Shown here piece after piece: positions 18,235 through 26,718 of a stretch of 64,000 bases of DNA. The notes under the pieces were generated by a model. That model was given only the letters and a program-made list of their open reading frames with translations. It ran no database searches and was not told the DNA's origin. The position numbers and the translations under genes were made by a program. The stretch is taken from positions 1 through 64,000 of the forward strand of contig CAZWRV010000022.1 of NCBI GenBank assembly GCA_964636325.1, written 5' to 3'. The first letter of the stretch is position 1; each line of letters opens with the position of its first letter. Source of the stretch: CAZWRV01 sp964636325. Its GTDB lineage: Bacteria > Verrucomicrobiota > Lentisphaeria > Victivallales > GWF2-50-93.

Positions 18235-18432
18235 ATGAAGAGACGAATTTCTAGTTACGGTACTTTGCAGGCTAAACTCTTGGCCGCTCTGGCTAGACTT
18301 GATCAAAAGGGTACGGATGAAAAAGTAACCTGCGCAATGTCTATAGTCTACGAGGCATTTCGACTTCATGCTGAGAAACGTTCATTCTCTGTTGATCAGT
18401 TATTTGCATCGGCAGTGAGGCGCAGGACTTAA
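18235..18432 (+). CDS. Small hypothetical protein paired with the DUF3883 gene
   Basis: A 65-residue basic, mostly helical protein of unknown family, preceded by GGGAG eight bases before the ATG and four bases after the DUF3883 stop. The tight spacing and shared AT-rich composition suggest a two-gene unit, for example an effector with a small accessory or antidote protein. No motif was recognised. Confidence 0.6.
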   Translation: MKRRISSYGTLQAKLLAALARLDQKGTDEKVTCAMSIVYEAFRLHAEKRSFSVDQLFASAVRRRT

Positions 18433-18443
18433 GAGGATGACTG

Positions 18444-18545
18444 ATGTCTCAATCCATAAAGAATTCCGAAACTTGAAAATACATACGGGAAGAAGTGCTC
18501 AAGGCTTTGAAGTTTGACGATTCATGGGTCGAGATAATTTCTTAG
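18444..18545 (+). pseudogene. Possible remnant of a third gene in the DUF3883 island
   Basis: ATG at 18444, preceded by AGAGGATG, opens a frame MSQSIKNSET that meets a TGA and then continues KYIREEVLKALKF to a second stop. The pattern looks like a short, broken reading frame immediately downstream of the two island genes. It could also be chance in AT-rich sequence. Confidence 0.3.
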
Positions 18546-18560
18546 AATTGCGTTGAATAT

Positions 18561-19583
18561 TCACACCGGACTGTCCTGGACGACGACTGTGCGGCGGCCG
18601 CCGGTGATTTCCAGTATTTTTTGAGTGGGCATCCCGGGGCAGGGGTTGACGTAGATGATCTGGTCGTCGCGGAGTCCGTCGAAATACAGCTGAAGGTCTT
18701 CGGCGGCGCGGTCGTTGAGCTGGACGGCGGTCATGCTTTTCATCTCCATCCAGGCAGGGATCAGATGCGAGTGAGTTCCGCAGAGGTGTATCATCCCGCC
18801 CCTCGGATACAGGGAGAATATTTCTTCGTCGAGCGGGGCGATGAAATCCCGGTAGAGTTCCGGCGACAGCACCTGGGTCGAACAGCCGCAGATCTGGCCG
18901 TGGCCTGGCGGCTGGACCCTTCCGATTATTTCCACCATCTGCAGCTGTTCGGAAGGAATGTTTTTGATGAACCAGGAATGGAGCGTCTTGATGAGGGCGG
19001 TTATGGGCCGCAGATCCTTCGAGACGGCCTCCGGCTCAGTCATCATGGCGATGAGAGCCTCCTGCCCGAAGAGGTTGAGCAGGATGTTTATTGGGCTTGA
19101 AAGCACGGGCAGCGCGAAGAACGGGACTGAAACGTCGGCCTCTACGAACGCCTTGGCGGCCCTTGCGCATATCTGCCATGCGGGATGCGAATCGATGCCG
19201 GGCATGCGCAGACGGCCGAATTCCGGGGGCATGGGCCTGACCTGCCAGTTGCCTGCCTCTCCATCCAGCTCGAAGACGTCAGCGTCGAAGAGCTTGTCGA
19301 TGAAGTGGACGCCGTAGGGCCACGGATTGACACCGAGCGGACGGAAGACTTCCGCGTCGCGGATCTTGTCCGCCTTCTCAGCAAGATCCTCTAGAGCCTC
19401 CTCTATCCATGCTTCGGGCGAACTGCGGATGTCGCATTTCGATGTTCCGGAGACGCCCATCAGGACGAACGGCCTGCCAGGCCTTGCGCCGTTGAAGAGG
19501 GAGGAGAGACGGTCCATGTGCCTCTTCCTCGACGATAGAAGTTCCGGATCATTCAGCTTTGTCCTGGCTGATTTTGAAATCAT
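18561..19583 (-). CDS. Uroporphyrinogen decarboxylase-like protein (URO-D/methyltransferase superfamily)
   Basis: A 340-residue protein of the URO-D superfamily. The C-terminal half has the zinc-ligand-like pattern of the corrinoid methyltransferase branch (GMIHLCGTHSHL) and the end motif YVNPCPGMPTQKILE. PVC genomes carry many such paralogues beside carbohydrate genes. They are not haem-synthesis enzymes as a rule and may act in methyl or demethylation chemistry of sugars; the role here is unknown. The ATG at 19583 is preferred because GGAG lies eight bases upstream; the upstream TTG lacks one. It is monocistronic, with family III copy 2 just upstream. Confidence 0.75.
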   Translation of the reverse strand: MISKSARTKLNDPELLSSRKRHMDRLSSLFNGARPGRPFVLMGVSGTSKCDIRSSPEAWIEEALEDLAEKADKIRDAEVFRPLGVNPWPYGVHFIDKLFDADVFELDGEAGNWQVRPMPPEFGRLRMPGIDSHPAWQICARAAKAFVEADVSVPFFALPVLSSPINILLNLFGQEALIAMMTEPEAVSKDLRPITALIKTLHSWFIKNIPSEQLQMVEIIGRVQPPGHGQICGCSTQVLSPELYRDFIAPLDEEIFSLYPRGGMIHLCGTHSHLIPAWMEMKSMTAVQLNDRAAEDLQLYFDGLRDDQIIYVNPCPGMPTQKILEITGGRRTVVVQDSPV

Positions 19584-19650
19584 CGGGATGCTCCGGGATA
19601 ATGCATTAAAAATCAAGTAATGCTATATTAACAATAATAGAAATCAAACA

Positions 19651-19764
19651 GAGCCAATTTCACAAATGCGGTTGAGCACGGCTCAACCCTCCGACTCTTG
19701 TAGATATTCCGAACTCGGAGGGCAAAGCCATGCTGAGCCGTTTCAGGTGCTTTGAAATTGGCTC
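19651..19764. repeat. Family III MITE-like repeat, copy 2
   Basis: A 114-bp element in reverse orientation relative to copies 1 and 3. It has the best-preserved ends of the family: GAGCCAATTTCA on the left and TGAAATTGGCTC on the right. The inner hairpin GAGCACGGCTCAACCCTCC ... GGAGGG is intact. Confidence 0.88.
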
Positions 19765-19784
19765 AAGCAACTTTGGTCGGCACC

Positions 19785-20150
19785 ATGGGCTTCATCCGGT
19801 TTTCGGCATATGCGGGAGGCGTTGACACGCCTTTAAAATTCTTGCTTGCCATCGCGGTGGTCGCCGGGTTCGGTGCTGCGGGCTACTTCCTGCTTAAGGG
19901 CGAGGACCACAATCTCAGCATCATGGCACCGAAGGAGTTCGGCATATTAATCGACGGAAAGAAGGTCGAGCCTCGGCGGCGGATGGCCGGCTATTGCACA
20001 TACGACCTGCATCTCTCGGGAGGGACGCACAGAATCACAGTGAAGGCCGCCAGCAAGGACGATTTCCAGATGGACTATCAGCCCGTGAAAACCGGCGGCA
20101 AACTTCGTTTCGGCCTCGACAGCTCCGGCAGGATTGGCCTGTTGGATTAG
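19785..20150 (+). CDS. Small membrane protein with PEGA-like domain
   Basis: A 121-residue protein. One membrane helix lies at about residues 17-38, followed by a short beta-rich region with the pattern FGILIDGKKV ... YDLHLSGGTHRITVKA, close to PEGA-type surface domains. An in-frame TTG at 19752 lies inside repeat family III, so the internal ATG at 19785 is preferred, though its ribosome binding site is weak. Its stop codon coincides with the left end of family I copy B. Function unknown. Confidence 0.55.
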   Translation: MGFIRFSAYAGGVDTPLKFLLAIAVVAGFGAAGYFLLKGEDHNLSIMAPKEFGILIDGKKVEPRRRMAGYCTYDLHLSGGTHRITVKAASKDDFQMDYQPVKTGGKLRFGLDSSGRIGLLD

Positions 20151-20330
20151 CCCCTTCCGGCGCGACTTGGAAAACCTTTTTACCAAAAGTAGTTTGCGCG
20201 CGCCGCGCGCAAGCAAGATAACACAGCATTACTCGTATGCAGAGTTTGCCCTTTGCGCGCGGCGCGCGCAAGCTACTTGCGCGCCGCAAGGGCGCCTTTT
20301 TCCCGCAGGGAAAAACCTAGTGCCTTACGG
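20151..20330 (+). repeat. Family I mosaic hairpin repeat, copy B
   Basis: Nearly identical to copy A, including both TTGCGCGC/GCGCGCAA hairpins and the TTTTTCCC/GGGAAAAA end. The right flank TGCCTTACGG echoes the CCTTACGG found at both ends of copy D. It lies just upstream of the GH116 gene. Confidence 0.9.
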
Positions 20331-20364
20331 GAAATCATGCAAATCTGAAAATTAGGAGACGGCT

Positions 20365-22980
20365 ATGGAAGGCATTGTCTACAAGGGCAGGAAGACGAAC
20401 GAGATATCGTTTCCTCTGGGCGGCATCGGCGCGGGCTGCGTCGGGCTTGCGGGCAACGGCCGGTTGATCGACTGGGAGATTTTCAACAAGCCGAACAAGG
20501 GGAGCCTCAACGGGCTGAGCCATTTCGCGGTGAAGGCGGAGCGCGACGGAAAGGTGCTCGACGCCCGGATACTCCAGGGCGATCTGCATCCGCCGTACAG
20601 CGGCCAGCTGGGCGTCAAGATGTATAGCGGCTTCGGCTTTGGCGCCAGCCGCGAGAACCTCTGCGGGATGCCGCACTTCAGGAAGCACGCCTTCAAGGGG
20701 GGCTATCCGTTCGCGCGGCTTTCGTTCGGCGGGGAGAAGTCATTTCCGGGCAAGGCCCGTCTTCTCGCATGGAGCCCGTTCATCCCTTCCAACGACAAGG
20801 ATTCAAGCCTTCCTGCGGCGCTCTTCGAGATAAGCTTGTCGAACAACACCAGGTCGCAGATAGACTACACAGTCGTCGCGGCACTGTCGAACCCCTTCGG
20901 TCAGGGCGGCGCGGTCAACAGGTATTCGTCTGACGCCGGCCTCCACCAGCTTTACATGTCCAACTCGCTGATACCCTCGGATTCAACGGACTACGGCGAC
21001 ATCTGCCTAAGCACGGATGCGAAGGACGTGAGCTTCCAGGAATACTGGTTCAGAGGCGGCTGGTGCGACAGCCTCGAGACTTACTGGCAAGAACTCCTCA
21101 GGCCCGGACGCTTCAAGAACAGGAGCTACAAGGAGGGCAGGCAGGGCTGCTGGGAGGGCAGGGACACCGGCCACATCGCCGCCCACGTCAGGGTGAAGCC
21201 CGGCGCGAAGGCCAGGATCCGCTTCGCGATCACCTGGAACGTCCCGAACTGCAGGAACTACTGGAACAACGGCTCGAACGAGCGCGCCGAGAAGGCGGGT
21301 ATCCCGAAGATATGGAAAAACTGGTATGCGACCCAGTGGCGCGACTCCGCGGACAGCGGAAAATACGCCCTTCAGAACTGGAAAAGGATGGCCTTCGACA
21401 CGGAACTTTTCCAGTCACTGCTCTTCGGATCCTCGCTCCCTAAGGCCGCGGTTGACGCGGTCTCCGCTACGATGTCGGTGCTGAAGAGCCCGACATGCCT
21501 CAGGCTCGAGGACGGAACGTTCTACGGCTGGGAGGGGACCGGCTGCGTGGGCGGATGCTGCGAGGGCTCCTGCACACATGTCTGGAACTACCAGCAGGCG
21601 CTCGCTTTTCTATTCCCCAAGCTTGAAAGATCCATGCGGACCGCGAACTACAAATACTGCGTCGACGAAAACGGCGGCAGCCACTTCAGGATACAGCTCC
21701 CCCTCGGCGTCAAAGCAGCGCCGGAGGACTTCCGCCCTTGCGCCGACGGACAGTTCGGCGACGTGGTCAAGACCTACCGAGACTGGAAGATATCCGGTGA
21801 CACCGACTGGCTGAGATCTGTCTGGCCATCCCTGAAGAAGACGATCGAATACGCTTGGAGCCCGGAGAACAAGGACAAGTGGGATCCGGAAAAGACCGGA
21901 GTCCTCCACGGGAGGCAGCACCACACGCTGGACATGGAGCTCTTCGGCCCCAACTCCTGGCTGACAGGCTTCTACCTCGCCGCCCTCAAGGCCGCCGCGG
22001 AGATGGCCGACGTCCTCGGCGAACCGGACTTTGCCCGCGAACTTCGCGGCATTTTCGAGAGGGGGAGCAAGTGGACAGAGGAGAACCTCTTCAACGGTGA
22101 ATACTACGGGCAGAGGCTTAACCTCAAGGACAAGGATTTCCTCAAGTCATTCGAGGCCGGCGGCGCCAGCATGTCCGGCGGCGTCATGGAGGCCTACTGG
22201 AGCGAGGAGCTCGGAGAGATAAAATACCAGCTCGGCGGCGGGATCGCGCTCGACGCCGTGCTCGCGCAGTGGCATGCCAACATCTGCGGCCTCGGCCGCG
22301 TATTCGACCAGGCCAGGACCGCCAGAACCCTCAGAGCGAACTACAAATACAACTTCAAGAAGTCCATGCGCGACGAATACAATCCCTGGCGCATATTCTC
22401 CGTCAACGACGAGGGTGGGGCGGTCATCTGCGCCTGGCCGAGGAACCGCGAGAGGCCCGCAATCCCCGTCCCCTATTCCCAGGAGGCCATGCACGGGTTC
22501 GAATATGCCGCAGCAGTCCACATGATCCAGGCCGGAATGTTGGATGAAGGGATGGAGATCGTCAAGTCGGTCCGCAGCCGTTACGACGGCGAGAAGCGCA
22601 ACCCCTGGAACGAGATCGAATGCGGCAGCAACTATGCCCGTTCCATGGCGGCATACGCCCTCCTGAACGCGTTCAGCGGCTTCCAGTTCGACATGCCCAG
22701 GAAGTCCGTATCGTTCAATCCGATCCAGAAGGGCAAGTCCTTCGCCTGCTTCTGGGCCCTCGACGGCTCATGGGGCCGCTTCAGCGCCGCGAAGGGCGGC
22801 AAGGCTTCGATAGAGCTGGCGTTCGGCACCATGGACCTGAAGTCCGTCGGCCTGCCGTTCGCGCCGCGGAAGATTTATCTCGGGAGGAAGGCCGTCGACT
22901 TCGAGATGGAGGACGGGCAGGCCGTCTTCAAGCAGCAGGTCAGGCTCGAGAAGAAGCAGGCGCTGAGGTTTACGGCCTGA
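20365..22980 (+). CDS. GH116-family glycoside hydrolase (bile-acid beta-glucosidase/DUF608 type)
   Basis: An 871-residue protein. The N-terminal beta-sandwich domain opens with the family motif SFPLGGIGAGCVGLAGNGRL. The C-terminal (alpha/alpha)6 barrel has CCEGSCTHVWNYQQAL, containing the probable catalytic Glu, and HHTLDMELFGPNSWLTGFYL, containing the likely acid Asp. The ending AYALLNAFSGFQFD is also typical. GH116 enzymes cleave beta-glucosides, beta-xylosides or N-acetylglucosaminides. No signal peptide is seen, so it probably acts on imported oligosaccharides. AGGAGAC precedes the ATG. Its 3' end overlaps by 11 bases the 3' end of a decayed LacI gene on the other strand, perhaps its former regulator. 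Confidence 0.87.
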   Translation: MEGIVYKGRKTNEISFPLGGIGAGCVGLAGNGRLIDWEIFNKPNKGSLNGLSHFAVKAERDGKVLDARILQGDLHPPYSGQLGVKMYSGFGFGASRENLCGMPHFRKHAFKGGYPFARLSFGGEKSFPGKARLLAWSPFIPSNDKDSSLPAALFEISLSNNTRSQIDYTVVAALSNPFGQGGAVNRYSSDAGLHQLYMSNSLIPSDSTDYGDICLSTDAKDVSFQEYWFRGGWCDSLETYWQELLRPGRFKNRSYKEGRQGCWEGRDTGHIAAHVRVKPGAKARIRFAITWNVPNCRNYWNNGSNERAEKAGIPKIWKNWYATQWRDSADSGKYALQNWKRMAFDTELFQSLLFGSSLPKAAVDAVSATMSVLKSPTCLRLEDGTFYGWEGTGCVGGCCEGSCTHVWNYQQALAFLFPKLERSMRTANYKYCVDENGGSHFRIQLPLGVKAAPEDFRPCADGQFGDVVKTYRDWKISGDTDWLRSVWPSLKKTIEYAWSPENKDKWDPEKTGVLHGRQHHTLDMELFGPNSWLTGFYLAALKAAAEMADVLGEPDFARELRGIFERGSKWTEENLFNGEYYGQRLNLKDKDFLKSFEAGGASMSGGVMEAYWSEELGEIKYQLGGGIALDAVLAQWHANICGLGRVFDQARTARTLRANYKYNFKKSMRDEYNPWRIFSVNDEGGAVICAWPRNRERPAIPVPYSQEAMHGFEYAAAVHMIQAGMLDEGMEIVKSVRSRYDGEKRNPWNEIECGSNYARSMAAYALLNAFSGFQFDMPRKSVSFNPIQKGKSFACFWALDGSWGRFSAAKGGKASIELAFGTMDLKSVGLPFAPRKIYLGRKAVDFEMEDGQAVFKQQVRLEKKQALRFTA

Positions 22981-23763
22981 CGCATGTGTGGCCGGCGAAC
23001 TCCCTGAAGGGAACTGCCACGGAGCGTGGCCTGTATCCGGGATCGCCTATCCGGGCCTTGAGCATTTTGGCGGCGGCAAGCCCGAACTCCCTGCAGAGAT
23101 GCAGAAGGTTTGTTATATGCGCACCGGATATTGTGTCGGGATTCTTCTCGAACGTGATTAGCGAGAGCTCGCGCGGAACGTCCATGCCCAGCCGTATGGC
23201 GGCGTAGAGCAGGGGGAACGCTGTTCGGTGGCAGTATGCGACGACGGCGGTCGGACGTTCCGGCGACGAGAGAAGTTCCGCCGCGGCCTCTATGAACGCC
23301 CCCTGCTCCGGGCGCCTGACGAACTTCCGCGGCGCTAGCCCGGCGCTCCTCATCTCCTTCTGGTAGCCGTTCATCCTCTCGCCGACGCTGTAATGGCTGG
23401 ATGCGACGAGGTTCGCAAATGCTATTCTGCGGTGGCCAAGTTCGAGGAGGTGTTCAGTTCTGTCGCCCTGGCACCTGCGCCGAAGTCGTCGGGTCTGATC
23501 GAGCAATATGGAAGATCCGTGTTTATCAAGACGGCCGGGGCGCCTCTCATGTCCCATTCCGTGAAGGCGGGAGGAAGTCCGGACCAGCAGCTTATGCCTA
23601 GTCCGTCCGCCATGTTCTTGCTTCAGCCCATCTCGCGGGCGATCGCGGCGACGCGCTCCCGCGTCTCCTTCTTCGGAAGGTGTGCCTGCCTGCCCAGCGT
23701 GAAACCGACGGTCTGCATCGAGACCCCGGCCCGCCTTGCGATGTCGTGCAATGTCACGGCCAT
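22970..23763 (-). pseudogene. Decayed LacI-family regulator
   Basis: A HTH start is clear from 23763 (MAVTLHDIARRAGVSMQTVGFTLG..., ending ...AREMG) but hits an in-frame TGA about 45 residues in. The same frame continues with a short stretch containing GAPAVLINTD. A frameshift near 23440 then leads into the recognisable effector domain (HLLELGHRRIAFANL, MDVPRELSLITFEKN) that ends at 22970. About 40-60 residues normally present between HTH and effector domain seem to be missing. Stop, frameshift and deletion together indicate a pseudogene. It was probably the regulator of the convergent GH116 gene. Confidence 0.85.
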
Positions 23764-23883
23764 GTATGTATTTGCCTCTTTTTCAGGAGCTACAACCACG
23801 CGATTTCATATCTTCCATCTAGTATCAAATCGGCAATAGGATCCCGCAGCGGCAGATTGGCCGAATCCACGTCTACAATACGT

Positions 23884-24056
23884 TAGTCCTTTACGGTGCG
23901 ACTTGGAAAACGTTTTTTCCAAAAGTAGTTTGCGCGCGCCGCGCGCAAAAAACAGAACACAGCATTCCTCGTATGCAGAGTTTGCCCTTTGCGCGCGGCG
24001 CGCGCAAGCTACCTGCGCGACGCATGGGCGCCTTTTTCCCGCGGGGAAAAACCTAG
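23884..24056 (+). repeat. Family I mosaic hairpin repeat, copy C
   Basis: Same layout as copies A and B, with both GCGCGC hairpins and the conserved ends. The last hairpin has one change in the loop (CCCGCGGGG) and the spacer differs at several bases. It lies about 120 bp upstream of the LacI pseudogene start. Confidence 0.9.
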
Positions 24057-24120
24057 AAACTTCTAACATGCAAGCGCCTCCCGAATTCAGGCTTCCAAGC
24101 CCCCGAAAGATTTGCCGGGC

Positions 24121-24165
24121 TTGACAAAGATCGAAGACCTGCTATCGTTGCATGTGAACGTTCAC
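24121..24165 (+). promoter_or_regulatory. Sigma-70-like promoter with LacI-type operator
   Basis: TTGACA at 24121-24126 and TATCGT at 24143-24148 (16-bp spacing) make a plausible promoter. The perfect palindrome GTGAACGTTCAC at 24154-24165 lies around the expected transcription start. This is the classic shape of a LacI-family operator. The nearest rightward gene is the LacI regulator at 24456, so autorepression of the lacI-M24 operon is inferred. Confidence 0.55.
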
Positions 24166-24196
24166 TTTTTATCCGATCGGCGCAGCAGCAGGGTAT

Positions 24197-24353
24197 GACT
24201 AATCGTCTCGAAATTGTATAGAGGCACCGGCGGGTGTATCCCGGCGGTGAACATGACTGGGGATTCGGCAGGGAAATTGCCAACCTGCTCCCCCGTCATG
24301 TTCACCGCCGACGCAAGGTCGGTGGTGTCCATATTATTATGAGACGATTAGTA
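24197..24353. repeat. 157-bp nested inverted-repeat element
   Basis: Ends ACTAATCGTCTC (24198-24209) and GAGACGATTAGT (24341-24352) are perfect inverted repeats. Inside, GGCGGTGAACATGAC (24243-24257) pairs perfectly with 24295-24309. The transcript could form one long hairpin. It may be a non-autonomous mobile element or a leader structure of the following LacI gene. Confidence 0.7.
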
Positions 24354-24427
24354 ATTCAGCAGACTGCGCCCATTCCTGAATTAATACTTAGGCAAATATT
24401 CAGTGAAAGGGCGTAGTTCGCTGAATA
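24354..24427. repeat. Family VII repeat arranged as an inverted pair
   Basis: TTCAGCAGACTGCGCCC at the left is repeated in inverted form at the right (GGGCGTAGTTCGCTGAA), each followed inward by TGAATTA/TATTCA. A single related copy lies at 26851-26893, just before the zinc-ribbon protein gene. The two sites bracket the lacI-M24 operon. Confidence 0.5.
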
Positions 24428-24455
24428 TTTACGCATCAGGCGGGGGCGGAAGCAG

Positions 24456-25469
24456 ATGGGGGCATCCATAATAGATGTCGCGGTGCGCGCGAAGGTCAGC
24501 AGGATGACCGTCACCAGGGTCATGCGCGGCGATCCCGTTAAGGGCAAGACCCGCGGCCGCGTACTGGCCGCCATGAAGGAGCTTAGCTACGTGCCATCGC
24601 CGGCTGCAAGGGCGATGCGGAGCCGCGACGCTCTGCGTTCCTCGCAGTCGAGCTGCTTCGCGCTCGTCTTCGGGGCGGACACTCAGAACGCGGACGAATT
24701 TTTCTGCGAGGTGACACGCGGGGTGGAGAAGGAGGCGGCCGTGCATGGTCTTTCAGCTCTGCAGGTCCACTGGCTTGAGGACTCCGAATCATCCTGGAAG
24801 AAAATGCAGGCCGTTCTTGGCATAAGGGGGCTTTGCGGGGTGATCATGGCGGGTCAGTTCCGCGCAGCCGACATCAGGAGCATTCTGAAGGTCAATCCGA
24901 ACATAGTCATCGTGGACAGTCCGGCGCCAAGGGGGATAAATGTGCACGGGGTCGAGTCGGACAACTCCGGCGGATGCCGCCTGGCCCTCTCGCACCTCCA
25001 TGAAAGGGGTGCGAGGAAGCCCGTCATCCTGGCCGGTCCGCCGGACCACTACTTTTCCCGGGCCATGCTGGGCGCATTGAATTCTCTGAGAGGGAAATTC
25101 GCTTCGGCCAGGGTTGTCAGAACGGACTTTTCGATGCGTTCGGCGTATTCCAGGATAGGAGAGCTGATGGACGGCGGAAACGGATTTGACGCGGTCTTCG
25201 GCAACGACACGCTGTGCATGGGAGCGGCGAGGGCTATTTCAGAGAGGGGGATCCATGTCCCGGGGCAGGTAATGCTTGCAGGATTCGACGACATCCCTGC
25301 ATGCGCATACCTCAGCCCTTCCCTCACGAGCGTAAGGATCGACAAGCGGAGGCTCGGAGCTGAGTCGGTGAAGACGCTCGTATGCGCATTCCGCGGCGAA
25401 AGGAAAGGAATCATCAGGACGGTCGTCGGCGCGCAGCTTATTGAAAGGGAATCGACAGGCAAAGCCTAA
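24456..25469 (+). CDS. LacI-family transcriptional regulator
   Basis: A 337-residue regulator. The HTH (SIIDVAVRAKVSRMTVTRVMRG) and hinge (ELSYVPSPAARAMRS) are followed by an effector domain with VHGVESDNSGGCRLALSHL, DAVFGNDTLCMGAARAI and VMLAGFDDIPACAYLSPSLT. It lies 16 bases before an M24-family gene in the same direction, forming a two-gene operon. A promoter with a LacI-type palindrome about 300 bp upstream is a probable autoregulatory site. GGAAG precedes the ATG. The inducer is unknown. Confidence 0.88.
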   Translation: MGASIIDVAVRAKVSRMTVTRVMRGDPVKGKTRGRVLAAMKELSYVPSPAARAMRSRDALRSSQSSCFALVFGADTQNADEFFCEVTRGVEKEAAVHGLSALQVHWLEDSESSWKKMQAVLGIRGLCGVIMAGQFRAADIRSILKVNPNIVIVDSPAPRGINVHGVESDNSGGCRLALSHLHERGARKPVILAGPPDHYFSRAMLGALNSLRGKFASARVVRTDFSMRSAYSRIGELMDGGNGFDAVFGNDTLCMGAARAISERGIHVPGQVMLAGFDDIPACAYLSPSLTSVRIDKRRLGAESVKTLVCAFRGERKGIIRTVVGAQLIERESTGKA

Positions 25470-25485
25470 AATAGGAGAGAAGAAG

Positions 25486-26661
25486 ATGAGCAAGAAGACG
25501 ATGATCCCGGAAAAGGAGTATCAGGAGAGGGTGAAGAGGGCGGCGGCGCTGGCCGCGGAGGCGGGGCTGGACGTCCTGGTGGCGAACTCGAACGAGGCGG
25601 ACTACGCGAACGTACGCTACCTGACGGCGTACTGGCCTCTCTTCGAGATGGGCGGCGCAGCCATCTCCCCGTCCGGCGAGGTGGCCCTGCTGATAGGGCC
25701 GGAGTCAAGGGAGTATGCGAGGTGCAGGAGCAAGGTCGAGAACGTCCACAAGATGACGGAATACCGCGAGACGGCGGATCCCGCCTATCCGGGCGTCCCC
25801 GTAAGCAAATACACCGACGTATTCGAGTCTATCGGAGTTAAGAAGCCCGGGCGCATCGGGGTGGCCGGCTACCTCTGCACGAACATGGCGATGTATGAGG
25901 GTCTCAAGTCGGCGTATCCGAAGGCGGAGATTGTCAACGCCGACAATATCATGACAAGGCTCAGATCCATAAAGTCTCCGGCCGAACTGGCATGCCTGCG
26001 CGAGGGGCTGAGGCTCGGAGAGCTCGCGGTCGAGGCGATGCTTAAGGCGGTCAAGCCGGGCATGACCGAGCTCGAACTGACCGGCATCGCGGTAAACACC
26101 CTCTATTCGAACGGCGCCGAGAGCGAGGCGCACACCGTCTACTCTTTCGGCGGCAGGAAGACGACGAACGCCATTTCCAGGGCGACTCACCGGAAGCTGG
26201 AGAAGGGCGAAATCGTCCAGATTGGCGTCGGCGGCCGCGTGGACGGCTACTCCCCGTCGGTCGGGCGCCCGATCTGCCTCGGCAAGATGACGCCGGAGCA
26301 GAGGCGCCTTATAGAGTTCGGCAAGGAGATGCACTACAGGACATACGAATGGGTGCGCGCCGGAGTGGTCGCCGCCGAGGTGGCCAGGAAATACGAGAAG
26401 TTCGTGAAGGACGCAGGCATGGCGAAATACTATCTCTACGGCCCCTGCCACGGGCTCGGCATGATAGAGGTCGAGAAGCCATGGATGGAGAGCGTAAGCG
26501 AGTATGTCCTCCAGCCGAACATGACGTTCCAGGCCGACACCTTCTTCGCCGCCGAGGAGTTCGGCCTCAGGTGGGAGAACGGACTGCGCGTCACCGAATC
26601 CGGCCCGGCCGAGATGCTGAACAAGGGCAAGTTCATGGAGATAATTGAAATTGACTGTTGA
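25486..26661 (+). CDS. M24-family (aminopeptidase/creatinase fold) protein lacking most metal ligands
   Basis: A 391-residue pita-bread-fold protein with an N-terminal creatinase domain (about 1-160) and a C-terminal M24 domain. In M24 peptidases five residues (Asp, Asp, His, Glu, Glu) bind two metals. Here the first Asp aligns with Gly (VQIGVGG), the second with Ser (GYSPSVGRP) and the first Glu with Asp (MTFQADTFF). The His (YGPCHGLGM) and last Glu (RWENGLRV) remain. This resembles creatinase, a metal-free hydrolase, so C-N hydrolysis of a small substrate is more likely than dipeptidase activity. The ATG at 25486 follows AGGAG by eight bases. It is co-transcribed with the LacI gene upstream. 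Confidence 0.78.
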   Translation: MSKKTMIPEKEYQERVKRAAALAAEAGLDVLVANSNEADYANVRYLTAYWPLFEMGGAAISPSGEVALLIGPESREYARCRSKVENVHKMTEYRETADPAYPGVPVSKYTDVFESIGVKKPGRIGVAGYLCTNMAMYEGLKSAYPKAEIVNADNIMTRLRSIKSPAELACLREGLRLGELAVEAMLKAVKPGMTELELTGIAVNTLYSNGAESEAHTVYSFGGRKTTNAISRATHRKLEKGEIVQIGVGGRVDGYSPSVGRPICLGKMTPEQRRLIEFGKEMHYRTYEWVRAGVVAAEVARKYEKFVKDAGMAKYYLYGPCHGLGMIEVEKPWMESVSEYVLQPNMTFQADTFFAAEEFGLRWENGLRVTESGPAEMLNKGKFMEIIEIDC

Positions 26662-26718
26662 GATATTCATGGCCACTCGGCCGGCACAAAAAATCCAATC
26701 CCAAATCTCGCCCGTCTA

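Noticed and set aside
13471..24056. Family I repeats considered as a CRISPR array or integron cassette sites
   Set aside because: Copies are kilobases apart with no regular spacers, cas genes or integrase.
24197..24353. Possible cobalamin or other known riboswitch
   Set aside because: No B12-box or other riboswitch consensus was seen; the structure is a simple long inverted repeat.
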